Source of the DNA: Candidatus Stahliibacteriota bacterium
GTDB lineage: Bacteria > Hydrothermota > UBA3072
Assembly (NCBI GenBank): GCA_030668705.1
Contig: DAOVFB010000005.1
Span: forward strand, 1 to 34,373
DNA: 34,373 nucleotides
Direction of reading: 5' to 3'
Numbering within the stretch: the stretch's first letter is position 1; every line of letters starts with the position of its first letter. Below, one piece after another: positions 8,091 to 17,400 of this stretch. A program made the position numbers and the translations under genes. Below the pieces are notes generated by a model that searched no databases, had not been told where the DNA came from, and saw nothing but the letters and a program-made list of their open reading frames with translations.

Positions 8091-8855
8091 ATGTATTATA
8101 CTCAGAGCTCGGCAAAAATATTCTGGTTGTCTTTTTTAACATCTTTGATTGTCTCTGCTTTAGTGAGTTTCTCTATGGTTTACTTTGTCCCGAATATTCT
8201 AGAGAAAAGTAAGGAGGTTGCTTTAGAGGTTCCTGATGTTGAGCGGTTGGATATCCAAACAGCACAGATGATAATGGATAGAAACAATCTTTCTCTTGTT
8301 ATCGCGGAGAGAAAGAGTGACCCGGATATAGAGAAGGATAGAATAATATACCAGGAGCCAGCACCTGGAACAGAAATCGGAAAGGGAGGGATTGTGAAAG
8401 TAGTAGTGAGTGATGGGGCACCTGTGGAAGAGAAAATTCTGAAAAGAGAAATAATAATCCCTGATGTAACGGGATTTGAACTTAATCAGGCAAGGGTATT
8501 TTTAGCTGAGAAAGGACTGAAAGTAGGGAAGGTTGAGGAAAAACTTTCGTCAGAACCAAAAGGTAAAGTTATAGCTACAGTCCCCGAGCCTGGCAAAAAG
8601 ATAACAGAGGATATAGCGCTAAAACTTATCGTTTCCTCCGGACCTGAAGAGGTGGAAGTTCCGGATGTCAGGAAGAAAACTCTCTATCAAGCAAAGAATA
8701 TATTGAGTGAGAGGGGTTTGAAGCTTGGTAACGTACGGGAGATAACCAGTCCAGAATATCCTTTTGATATAATTATTTCCCAGGACCCAAAGCCAGGTGA
8801 AACGATGAAAAAAGGGTCCAGAGTTAATATAACCATAAACAGGGAAGCTTCTTAA
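8091..8855 (+). CDS. Membrane-anchored protein with three PASTA domains
   Basis: A 254-residue protein preceded by a GGAGG ribosome site (8081-8085). A single transmembrane helix (about residues 9-32) is followed by three PASTA domains, starting near EVPDVERLD, IIPDVTGFE and EVPDVRKKT, each closing with a 'PxPG..i..G..v.l.vS.G' pattern. PASTA domains in other bacteria bind muropeptides and peptidoglycan strands and usually sit on Ser/Thr kinases or class A PBPs. Here there is neither kinase nor transpeptidase; the cytosolic part is only a few residues. I infer a periplasmic peptidoglycan-binding role. The next gene is a paralogue, beginning directly after this stop codon. Confidence 0.85.
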   Translation: MYYTQSSAKIFWLSFLTSLIVSALVSFSMVYFVPNILEKSKEVALEVPDVERLDIQTAQMIMDRNNLSLVIAERKSDPDIEKDRIIYQEPAPGTEIGKGGIVKVVVSDGAPVEEKILKREIIIPDVTGFELNQARVFLAEKGLKVGKVEEKLSSEPKGKVIATVPEPGKKITEDIALKLIVSSGPEEVEVPDVRKKTLYQAKNILSERGLKLGNVREITSPEYPFDIIISQDPKPGETMKKGSRVNITINREAS

Positions 8856-9563
8856 ATGAAGAAGATTTTTACCTATGTAGGGCTCATCATTGGTTCGTTC
8901 TTTATTGGTTTCCTAACTTTTTACTTCCTTATGCCTGTTATATCAGCTCATAGTAGAACAGTGGATGTTCCCTATCTTAAACATATGACCATAAAGGAAT
9001 CCAGGGATTTCCTTAAATCGTTGGGGCTAAAGAGTGAAATCCAGGATAGCGTTTATTCCCGGGAAGTAGAAAGCGGAAGGGTTATAGAGACCATACCTAG
9101 TAAAAAGGAGGAGGTTAGGATCGGCAGTGTTATAAAACTTATTGTGAGTAAAGGACCCGGGAAAATTAGATTACCCAGCATAATAGGTCTTTCCAGAGAG
9201 AAGGCTATAGATTCGTTGGATCATTATGGGATTACAAACAGAGTTATTATAAACATACCTGTTAAAGAGAAAGGAAGAGACGGTACAATTATAAAGACCA
9301 GACCCAGTATAGAAGACAGCCTTGAAAAAGGAGGAAAGCTTACAATTTTTATTGGGAAAGAAAAAAGGGAGGTATTTTTGATGCCTAACCTTATTGGCTT
9401 ACCTCTTTCGGAGGCAAAAGAAATCCTTGCCGATTATGAACTTGAACTTGCTCCTATAAAGCGGGTAAAATCCGTGAAAGAAGAAGTTCTCCTTCAAACA
9501 CCTTTAGCCGGTGTTGAGGTGACTCTTGGGGATACAATCAGACTCGTTGTTGGGCAGAAATAA
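8856..9563 (+). CDS. Second membrane-anchored three-PASTA protein
   Basis: A 235-residue paralogue of the preceding gene, starting at the base after its TAA. It has an N-terminal transmembrane helix (about 5-30) and three PASTA units beginning near VDVPYLKHM, IRLPSIIGL and FLMPNLIGL, ending in TIRLVVGQK. As in its neighbour there is no kinase or PBP domain. The domain order is the same, so the pair probably arose by tandem duplication. A weak terminator-like hairpin follows at 9581. Confidence 0.84.
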   Translation: MKKIFTYVGLIIGSFFIGFLTFYFLMPVISAHSRTVDVPYLKHMTIKESRDFLKSLGLKSEIQDSVYSREVESGRVIETIPSKKEEVRIGSVIKLIVSKGPGKIRLPSIIGLSREKAIDSLDHYGITNRVIINIPVKEKGRDGTIIKTRPSIEDSLEKGGKLTIFIGKEKREVFLMPNLIGLPLSEAKEILADYELELAPIKRVKSVKEEVLLQTPLAGVEVTLGDTIRLVVGQK

Positions 9564-9580
9564 TTAGTTGGGCAGTTAGT

Positions 9581-9619
9581 GAGCAAAGCAAATTTTCTTT
9601 ACTCTTTGATTTTTTTTAG
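9581..9619 (+). terminator. Possible weak intrinsic terminator after the PASTA pair
   Basis: GAGCAAAG (9581-9588) pairs with CTTTACTC (9597-9604) with one mismatch around an eight-base loop, and a T-rich tract with eight consecutive Ts follows (9605-9619). The stem is weak, so the call is tentative. Confidence 0.4.
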
Positions 9620-9635
9620 TCTTTGTAATATGCAC

Positions 9636-9663
9636 TTGACTTATACTATATATCTTATATCTT
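9636..9663 (+). promoter_or_regulatory. Candidate promoter of the chaperone-sprA operon
   Basis: TTGACT (9636-9641) and TATCTT (9658-9663) are spaced by 16 bases, followed by a start codon at 9697. A competing TATACT lies at 9642. Plausible sigma70 elements, not decisive. Confidence 0.35.
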
Positions 9664-9696
9664 GGGTTCTAAGAAGCGACGAGAAAGGAGGCATAT

Positions 9697-11262
9697 ATGA
9701 TATCATTGTTGCTTATTTCTTTGTTTTTCAGTAATATTACAAGTGAACCTGTAGCGAAGGTAACGGGAAGAACAATCTATAGGGAAGATATTCCGCGGAA
9801 TCTCACTCTTGATGCCTATCTTAAGCGACTGGTTTTCTTTGAAATCGCAAAGGAGAAAGGATACGAGGATTCCGTGAGACCAGGTATTGAACAACGTTTT
9901 GGGGAGAAACTGGTAAAAAACCTTTATTTTGAGGTAATTAGAGCGAGTAAGTTTAACTCTGCAGAACCGTTCCTCCTATACAAACGACTTGGTAGGGAGG
10001 TTAAGGCTAAACTTATCCAAACCAATGATTTTAGGACAGCTTATGAAGCATGGGCAGAAATTATGCGGGGTAGGGATTTTGGAGAGGTTTCGGAGGAGTA
10101 TTCAACCGTAATAAGATTGAAAAATCAAAAAGGGGATATTGGATGGGTAAAATGGAATTATGATGCCAGTCCTCTTGTGAGGAAAATATTCAGTATGAAA
10201 GAAGGAGGGATTTCTTTTCCCTTCAAATCAGAGAGGGTCTGGTGTGTCATTGAAGTTTTAGAAATCAAAGATAGGGAACTCCAGGATTACAGCAAGATGG
10301 AAGATGGGCTCAGAGGGAATATAGAAAAGCTTAAAATGAAAAACCTTGCCGATAAACATTTAAATTATGTTAGAGGGATTCTTAATGTGAAGGTTGATCC
10401 GAAGGGTTTGGGTTTACTTGCTTCCCGGGTTCCAGCTTCAAAAGAAAAAACAAGAGGGGGTGTGAGGCCGGAATTCAAGACGGAGGATATGGATAAAGTT
10501 CTGGCAAGGAGTATTCTTGGTGCGTATACGGTTAGGGATTTCTCTCGTGGTATTAAATTAATGCGACAGCTACCACAGTTAAAGAATAAAGAAGAGGCGA
10601 AGTCATTTATTGAATGGAGGATTACCTATAATTTTCTGATGATAGAGGCTAAAAGATTAGGGATTCATAGAAGGCCGTTATTCGAGAAGGATTTCAAGGA
10701 TGAGTTGATGAGAGGCACTGTCAGCCGATGGAAAGCCCATGAAGTGCAGCCCCTTACACACCCAAATGGGGAAGAGCAAAAGCAGTACTTCGAAGGTAAT
10801 AAAGAAAAATACAGAGTTCCAGAAAAACGAAAGGTATACCTGATTGAAGTGAAAACCAGGGAGGAAGCGGAGGAGATTCGAAAAGAGCTCCAAAAAGGGA
10901 AGAATTTTGAGAAACTGGCAGCCGAGAAATCTATTGGTCCTGAGAAGAAGAAAGGAGGTCTCATAGGGTATATTGAAGAGAGTTATAAAGGAGAGATTGG
11001 AAAAGTAGCTTCAAGGCTTCGCGTGGGAAGAATCTCAGAACCGATTAAAACAAATGATATTTGGGCCATCCTAAAGGTGACCGATGTAAAAAAATCCTAT
11101 ATCCCTGAATTTCTAACTGTTCGATATCGTGTAACCAAGGATCTGGAAAGGGATAAAAGGGAAGAGATAGAGAATAAGATATTCGAAGAAAACAAAGACA
11201 GGTTTGGAGTTCGGATTTTGGGAGTAGAGGAAAAAGAAGTACCAGCGCAGGAAGAAAAATAA
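9697..11262 (+). CDS. Periplasmic parvulin-type peptidyl-prolyl isomerase/chaperone with two PPIC-like domains
   Basis: A 521-residue protein. An AGGAGG ribosome site precedes ATG 9697, and an in-frame stop at 9670 excludes a longer N-terminus. The signal-like start MISLLLISLFFSNITSEP has no positive charge. Two parvulin-like regions can be seen: about 100-215 (ending WCVIEVLEI) and about 370-470 (VYLIEVKTREEAEEIRKELQ to AILKVTDV), each with the 'A..i...l..G.dF..la...S' pattern. The first is divergent. Between them is a helical segment, as in SurA/PrsA chaperones. The C-terminus is rich in Lys and Glu. It heads an operon that ends in sprA, so folding of large outer-membrane or secreted proteins is the likely job. 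Confidence 0.82.
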   Translation: MISLLLISLFFSNITSEPVAKVTGRTIYREDIPRNLTLDAYLKRLVFFEIAKEKGYEDSVRPGIEQRFGEKLVKNLYFEVIRASKFNSAEPFLLYKRLGREVKAKLIQTNDFRTAYEAWAEIMRGRDFGEVSEEYSTVIRLKNQKGDIGWVKWNYDASPLVRKIFSMKEGGISFPFKSERVWCVIEVLEIKDRELQDYSKMEDGLRGNIEKLKMKNLADKHLNYVRGILNVKVDPKGLGLLASRVPASKEKTRGGVRPEFKTEDMDKVLARSILGAYTVRDFSRGIKLMRQLPQLKNKEEAKSFIEWRITYNFLMIEAKRLGIHRRPLFEKDFKDELMRGTVSRWKAHEVQPLTHPNGEEQKQYFEGNKEKYRVPEKRKVYLIEVKTREEAEEIRKELQKGKNFEKLAAEKSIGPEKKKGGLIGYIEESYKGEIGKVASRLRVGRISEPIKTNDIWAILKVTDVKKSYIPEFLTVRYRVTKDLERDKREEIENKIFEENKDRFGVRILGVEEKEVPAQEEK

Positions 11263-11287
11263 AAGGTTAAACAGAAAAGGAGGCGTT

Positions 11288-12181
11288 GTGTCCCTTAAAA
11301 TAAGAGTATCATTAAGTTTCTTGGCTTTGATTGGGATAATTCTATTCCCTGGCTGTAAGAAAGAAGAGAAGGGCGAAATAGTGGCAAGGGTAGGCAAAAC
11401 TACCCTGACTGTTGAGGAATTGCTAACCCAGATACCTCCTCAAATGCTGATAAATACGTCGCCAGAGACTCGCAAGATGATTCTGGACAACTGGGTTTCA
11501 AATGAATTGATATATCAGGATGCTTTAAAGAAAGGGTTTGAGAATAAACCCGAGGTTGAGAAACAGTTGGAACAGGTGAAGCGAGGGGTAATCACACAGG
11601 CTTATGTTCAGGAAATGCTTGCAAACAGTCGATTTATCCCTGAAAATGAGGCAAGGGCCTATTTCGAAGAGCATGAAGAGGATTACAATACAGTTATTGA
11701 GGTGTCGCATATTTCCCTGAATTCACAGGAAAAAGGGGTGGAAGTCCTCAGAAAACTAAAAGAGGGTCAGAGTTTTGCAACCCTGGCAAGGAGATACTCA
11801 ACTGATTCAGCTACAGCGAAGAAAAGGGGATATTTTGGTTCCTTCCGTAAGGGAGACCTTGTAAAGTTACCTACTTTTGAACAGATTGCCTTTTCTCTTA
11901 AGAAGTCAGGAGATATGACCCCTGTAGTGCAGACGGAATTTGGCTATGATATTATAAAACTGCTTAGCCGTAAAAAGAGTCCACAACGTGTTGAGTACGA
12001 AAATGCTGCAGAATTAATTATGCAGAAGCTCAGGCAGGAGAGGTTTCGTATCAGGTCCGAGGCCATTATAGATTCGTTGAAAAAGACATACGACCAGGAA
12101 GTGTATCCAGGGGTTTTGGAGAAGGAATTGGGAATATATTCCCCGGGAGCACCTTCTCTACCGTCTGAAACTACACAGTAA
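11288..12181 (+). CDS. Lipoprotein parvulin-type peptidyl-prolyl isomerase (PrsA/SurA-like)
   Basis: A 297-residue protein starting at GTG 11288 behind a GGAGG site four bases away. The N-terminus is a lipoprotein signal: charged SLKIR, a hydrophobic core, then LFPGC with the lipidated Cys at 23. A SurA-N-like helical region covers about 30-130. One PPIC domain spans about 137-230, with SFATLARRYSTDSATAKKRG and GYDIIKLL typical of active parvulins. Its stop codon overlaps the next start by one base (TAATG). It is the only one of the three tandem isomerases with a lipobox, so it probably works from a membrane surface. Confidence 0.88.
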   Translation: MSLKIRVSLSFLALIGIILFPGCKKEEKGEIVARVGKTTLTVEELLTQIPPQMLINTSPETRKMILDNWVSNELIYQDALKKGFENKPEVEKQLEQVKRGVITQAYVQEMLANSRFIPENEARAYFEEHEEDYNTVIEVSHISLNSQEKGVEVLRKLKEGQSFATLARRYSTDSATAKKRGYFGSFRKGDLVKLPTFEQIAFSLKKSGDMTPVVQTEFGYDIIKLLSRKKSPQRVEYENAAELIMQKLRQERFRIRSEAIIDSLKKTYDQEVYPGVLEKELGIYSPGAPSLPSETTQ

Positions 12182-13293
12182 TGCTTTTATTTTTATTGTT
12201 CTTGGGTTTTGACGAGCTATTGGGTGTAGTTGGAACAAGCGGTATCACTAAACAGGAAGTAATGCACCTTTCGCGTCTTTATCCGGGAGTGAGGCAAGAG
12301 GAACTTCTTGATAAGATGATAATGGGGAGGGTGATTGTAAGTGTAGCAAGGGAGGAGACAGTAGCGGTAAGTGAAGAAGAGGTGAATGATGCAAAGTCAC
12401 GTTTACTTGAGCAAATGCCGGGTCTTCAATCTATGCTTTCCCATCCCTATATAGATTCCCTATACAATGAAGAGTTGCGTATCCAGATTTACACCCGGAA
12501 ACTAATTCAGAGTAAGTTTCAGGGTAGAATTAACGTCCCACCTGCACGCGTTAGAGTTTTTTATGAGACACATAAAGATTCCTTTGCTTTGCCCCAAACT
12601 GTGGCCATTGAAAGGTTGGATGTCCCTGTTGTTCCGGAGGAAGAGAATGAACTCCATCTTTTAGCAGAAAGGATAATTTCTCTGTATCACTCGGGTACTG
12701 ATTTTGCCGTTCTTGTGAATAAGTACTCCGATGATACTGGAACAAAATATGTTAGGGGAGAGCTTGGCACCTTTAGGCCGGAAGATTTACCACCTTACCT
12801 TTCAGGGGTTATGGAACTTCCCCCGGGTGAGGTAGGTCTTTTTGAGTCGCCAAAAGGATATCATATCGTTCAATTGAAAAAAAGTGATATCAATGGGGTG
12901 GAACTGGCACATATTTTCCTCCAGTTCGATTTTAGCGAAAAAGAACTAAGTACTGCAGAAAAGAGGGCAGGTGAGATTCGGGAAAGGTGGGAAAGAGGCG
13001 ACTCAACGCTGGATAGGCAAATTATCTCTATGGGTGCAATACCTATAAAAGCACTGGGGTATTCACTATCTGCTTTGGTTGACACACTGGATGAAGGAGA
13101 GATATGTAGTCCAGTCCTTCAGGGCAGCAATTTTTATCTCCTTCGTGTTGTTGGAAAAAGAGAAGGTGGGATTCCTGCTTTTTCTGAGGTAAAAACAAAC
13201 ATTCATAATATGTTATACCAGCGAATGGTGGATAAGGCTCTTAAGGAATGGTTTGAAGGAATAAAAGAAGAGGTGTTTATAAAGAAGCTATGA
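12181..13293 (+). CDS. SurA-like periplasmic chaperone/peptidyl-prolyl isomerase
   Basis: A 370-residue protein whose ATG overlaps the previous stop; an in-frame TGA at 12166 rules out extension. It starts with a very short uncharged hydrophobic run (MLLFLLFLGF). A SurA-type N-terminal helical domain is followed by one clear parvulin domain (about 140-231, ending GYHIVQLKK) and a second, degenerate one from about 239, beginning VELAHIFLQFDF as second SurA parvulins do. The order N-domain, P1, P2, C-terminal helix matches SurA, which delivers outer-membrane proteins to BAM. Encoded three genes upstream of sprA. Confidence 0.82.
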   Translation: MLLFLLFLGFDELLGVVGTSGITKQEVMHLSRLYPGVRQEELLDKMIMGRVIVSVAREETVAVSEEEVNDAKSRLLEQMPGLQSMLSHPYIDSLYNEELRIQIYTRKLIQSKFQGRINVPPARVRVFYETHKDSFALPQTVAIERLDVPVVPEEENELHLLAERIISLYHSGTDFAVLVNKYSDDTGTKYVRGELGTFRPEDLPPYLSGVMELPPGEVGLFESPKGYHIVQLKKSDINGVELAHIFLQFDFSEKELSTAEKRAGEIRERWERGDSTLDRQIISMGAIPIKALGYSLSALVDTLDEGEICSPVLQGSNFYLLRVVGKREGGIPAFSEVKTNIHNMLYQRMVDKALKEWFEGIKEEVFIKKL

Positions 13294-13541
13294 GGTTGGA
13301 TCTTTTTCTCAAGAAGGTTGGGATAATAAAGAGGAGAACAGTAGCAAAGGCACTTATAGAAAAAGGGACCATAAGTATTGTAGATAGAAGTATCAAACCT
13401 TCTATGAGTGTTTATATCGGTATGAAAATAAAAATAGGAGAAAAGATATACGAGATAATTGCAATTCCCGAAAAAATGATAAGGAATAATGAGGGGGATA
13501 AATATTATAGGGTTATAGATGATTGGGATTACTCTGGGTGA
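13290..13541 (+). CDS. S4-domain RNA-binding protein, RqcP/Hsp15-like
   Basis: An 83-residue protein whose start MRLDLFLKKVGIIKRRTVAK is the classic S4 RNA-binding fold entry. Length and N-terminus are close to what I recall of Bacillus RqcP (YabO), which holds peptidyl-tRNA on stalled 50S subunits during alanine tailing, and to E. coli Hsp15. The IGMKIKIGEKIYEI segment forms the end of the S4 domain. The start overlaps the previous stop (ATGA), and the end overlaps pdxA by 23 bases. The S4 domain is certain; which of the two families it belongs to is inference. Confidence 0.85.
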   Translation: MRLDLFLKKVGIIKRRTVAKALIEKGTISIVDRSIKPSMSVYIGMKIKIGEKIYEIIAIPEKMIRNNEGDKYYRVIDDWDYSG

Positions 13542-14424
13542 CCCGGGTGGAATAGGGATAGAAGTCACATTAAAGGCACTCTCCTTTTCTGACAAAAAGG
13601 CAATTCTTTTCGGCAATAAGAACGCACTTCAATACTATTCTAAAAAGTTGAATCTTCCATTCCCAAAGCAAATAGAAATAATAGATATCACTGGAGAATT
13701 CTCTATGGGTAGGGTCTGTAAGGAGAATGGAGATATTGCTTACCGTTCGATTATAGAGGGGATAGGTGCATGTAAAACGGGGATATGCAGTGGATTGGTT
13801 ACGGCTCCGATTCATAAGAAAGCCTTATCGCTTGCCGGTTATAACTATCCAGGGCATACTGAATTACTTGCAAAAGAATGTAGGACTGATAAGTACGTTA
13901 TGATGATGGTCTCTGATTCGATGAAGGTAATTTTCATTACAACTCATATCCCTATATCAAAAGTTCCCTCTGCTCTCTCAAAAAAACTTATCATAGAGAA
14001 AATCGAGTTAACTTCCAAGGGTCTTAAGTATTACTGGAATATTTCCAATCCAAGATTTGGCGTACTTGGACTAAATCCTCATGCAGGGGATTCTGGTCTT
14101 TTTGGTAGGGAAGAGATAGAGATAGTGGAACCCGCGATAGAGGAACTTAAGAGTAGAGGATATAATATCGAAGGGCCTTTTCCTCCCGATACCTACTGGG
14201 CAATGCAAGAAAAGGATTGTACAGTCGCTCTATACCATGATCAGGGTATGATACCCTTTAAGTTGAAGAGTTTGTGGAGAGGCGTAAATGTTACACTGGG
14301 CATTCCTTTCCCAAGGACCTCTCCTGATCACGGGACGGCTTTTGATATTGCAGGGAAAGGGATGGCTGATCAGGGTAGCATGAAGCAAGCCGTAGAATTA
14401 GCAATATTAATGTCAAATGTATAG
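13519..14424 (+). CDS. pdxA: 4-hydroxythreonine-4-phosphate dehydrogenase PdxA
   Basis: A 301-residue enzyme that oxidises 4-phosphohydroxy-L-threonine with NAD in the DXP-dependent pyridoxal phosphate pathway. Recognised from the N-terminal GITLGDPGGIG, the TAPIHKKAL and YPGHTELL segments with a metal-ligand His, LGLNPHAGDSGLFG, ALYHDQGMIPFK, and the C-terminal PRTSPDHGTAFDIAGKG. Metal-ligand histidines of the family are all present. It is a little shorter than the E. coli enzyme (about 330). It overlaps both neighbours (23 bases with the S4 gene, 8 bases with sprA), so it is co-translated with secretion genes that have no evident link to vitamin B6. Confidence 0.95.
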   Translation: MIGITLGDPGGIGIEVTLKALSFSDKKAILFGNKNALQYYSKKLNLPFPKQIEIIDITGEFSMGRVCKENGDIAYRSIIEGIGACKTGICSGLVTAPIHKKALSLAGYNYPGHTELLAKECRTDKYVMMMVSDSMKVIFITTHIPISKVPSALSKKLIIEKIELTSKGLKYYWNISNPRFGVLGLNPHAGDSGLFGREEIEIVEPAIEELKSRGYNIEGPFPPDTYWAMQEKDCTVALYHDQGMIPFKLKSLWRGVNVTLGIPFPRTSPDHGTAFDIAGKGMADQGSMKQAVELAILMSNV

Positions 14425-17400
14425 CTTGATTATCCTGTTTTTATCATACTCCAATTTCGTAAGCTTTCCGACGGATAATTATTATATTAAGGACCTTTCT
14501 GAATTTCATAATCAGGTTGGAGAGGTTATAGTGGATGACTATTACTACAAGGATCAATACCTATATACAGTTAAATTGAGTGTTTTTGAAGAATGGAGTG
14601 GGGAATTTTTCCTTCGCAATTTCGGAACCTCACTACAAAAGGTCGTCAGTGAGGCACTCCGTCGAAAGGGTAGCGCAGGGGGTGGGATAATTCCTGACAT
14701 TGACCTTTCGATAAAGATGCCACGGGGCCTCAGTTATATAATTGGAGAAGGGGGACATATAGCAGTAGATGGTTCTCAATCAATTGACCTCGATCTCAGC
14801 AGGAATCAGAGTACTTCCCTTAGTGGTCTGCAAGCCTCTGCTTTTCCTCAGATAAAATTAGAGCAGCGTCTACGCGCAAATATACACGGGACAGTGGGAG
14901 AGAAGATCCATGTTAAGATTAATCATGATTCTGAAGCCATGGAACAGGATAATAAGTTAAAGATATGGTATGAGGGCGACGAAGATGATATTGTGCAGAA
15001 GATTGATGTAGGGGACCTCAAGGCACTTGGAGGTGGCAGAAATCAAAGCGTTTTTGGTATTCAAACAATTGGTGCTCTTGGTTCGACTTCCTTTGATCTC
15101 ATAGCAGGAAAACTGGAGAGTAATACATCGAGTAAGACCGAGAGTTATTCATTCTCAAGTCATTCTGATTCGCTCCCAGAGAGAGCATATGTGAGGGATA
15201 AGTACTATTATACTGGTCTATCGGAGTCGGATTCACTTATATCTCTTGTTTTATTCATACAGGAGAATACCTCAATAGGTCATAAGCCTGCACACCTTAC
15301 AGACATCAATGGAAATCCTCTGGATGAAAATGCTGAATTTGTCGAACTTACCTATGGAGATGATTATGAGTTAAGGTATTTACGCCTTTCAAACGGTAGT
15401 CTTTTCCCCTATCTCCATGTCACCAAAACCCATTCTAACAAAAGACTCGGTTTATGGTATGTTTACTACGATGGTAGCCTCGGTAGGATTGACACGCTCG
15501 GTTCCCTCGAGGGCGATACCCTCATCCTTGCTCAACTCTGTTCACAAAATCCTACTCAAGGAGATCCTAGCTGGGATCTAATGATGAAAAATATATATTC
15601 TTTTGGGACAGAAAACCCTACTTCTGTGGACGTAACAATATATAAAATGATTGCTGGAGAAGATGCTATAGAGATAGAGCCAGTGAGTGGTAAAGAGTAT
15701 ATTGAGCTACTTGGTCTTGATGTAAGTCCCGTTGATGGTAAAATAGATATAGAACAGGTTCTCTGGAGCGATGGCTGTATAATTTTTCCTTATGATAAGC
15801 CGTTCGTAAACCCTGCCCTGGGTGCAGACACTGTTCCTATAATATATAATAAACGAACCCTTATAAGCGGTGAGGGAGAGAACTACAGCATAGTAATTAC
15901 CGCTGCTTCTTCAAAGGGAGAATTTTTCATTGGATACGGAGAACTGGTCGATTCATCAGAGGTTATAGTTGTTGATAGTGATACACTTAGAAGAGGCGTT
16001 GATTATAGGATAGATTACAACACCGGTAGAGTTGTATTTACCGAGAATGTAAATCTTAGTCCCGACTCAAAGATAAGTTATACTTATGATACCGAGCCTC
16101 TTTTTTCTTTTACTTCAAGATATATAGCAAAAGCGAACATTAAAGCCCAACCCTTTACGAATAGCGAACTCAATCTTGATTTGGCCTTCCGTTCGAGTTC
16201 TAACCCTGAACCCCATCCCAGGGTAGGAATGGAACCCTCTCATATTACACGAGGTGAAGTGAATTTTTCTACAAAAAGAGGGCTTGGGGTATTGGATAAT
16301 ATCACGCGGAGGTTGCCCTTTTTTGACCCTGAAAGCGAATCAAAGATAAGGGTCAAGGGTTCCTATGGATTTTCGTTACCGAATCCTGCAACTAATGGAA
16401 AGAGTTATCTGGATGATATGGAATCAGTAAAGCTCTCAAGGGAATTGGAGATATCTGCAGGTTTATGGAACTACTGCAGCCAGCCTGATAGTTCGATTCA
16501 AATTGACCGGGTAGGGAAGATCGACTGGTTTAACTCTCGTATACCAAAAACTTATATATATCCCGAGCTTCCTGCCACCCAGCGGAATCAATATGTTGGT
16601 ACCATGGTATTGTATTTCCAGCCCGATACCTCCCTACCAAATGTATATAATAGCTGGGCAGGCATAATGAAAGCATTTTCTGCTTATGAGGATTTTTCCC
16701 AGAAGAAATATTTAGAGGTATGGGTTAAGGGAGATAGTGGAGAAATTATTCTGGAACTCGGGTCAAAGATGAAGGAAGATATACCAAGATGGGGAAGGAG
16801 TGCTTCTGGTTCCGATTCATTGCTTGAGCCCAATGGTTCCATAGATACCGAGGATAGGAATGGTAATTTTGAGTTGGAACTGGGAGAGGATACAGGCCTC
16901 GATGGCGTGGCATTTGACGATGATAAATGGACGTACATAGTGGATTCACTCGATGATGGAAGGGACGATTATCCGGTTCAGCTGAAGACCTTTCAGGATT
17001 CATTGAAACTACACAGGAAAGAGGGCAACAGGCGTCTTGATTCCGAGGATATCAACAGAGACCATATGCTTGAAGATAAGGATGAATACTTCAGGTACAG
17101 GATTGATTTAGAATCCCCTGAATTGGTCGTGAATTATGGCTCAGATGGGTGGAAGATGTATCGAATTCCTCTCACTGATTCTACTTATTATGAAAAAATC
17201 GGGGAGCCCAGTTTTGAGAATATATTATACACCCGGATCTGGACTACTAAAGTCGATAAAGCTACCAGGGTTGCCTTAGCAGGGATAGCCATTGTTGGTA
17301 ACAGATGGGTGGATAAAGGCGTTCGGAGTGATCCCTCTCATTTTTCGAATCCACCTGGCGGGAGATTCCTTATCACATACCGGAATAGTTTTGAAGATGA

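Noticed and set aside
13203-13616. 137-codon minus-strand ORF
   Set aside because: It is antisense to four well-supported overlapping plus-strand genes or gene ends and shows only low-complexity hydrophobic sequence.
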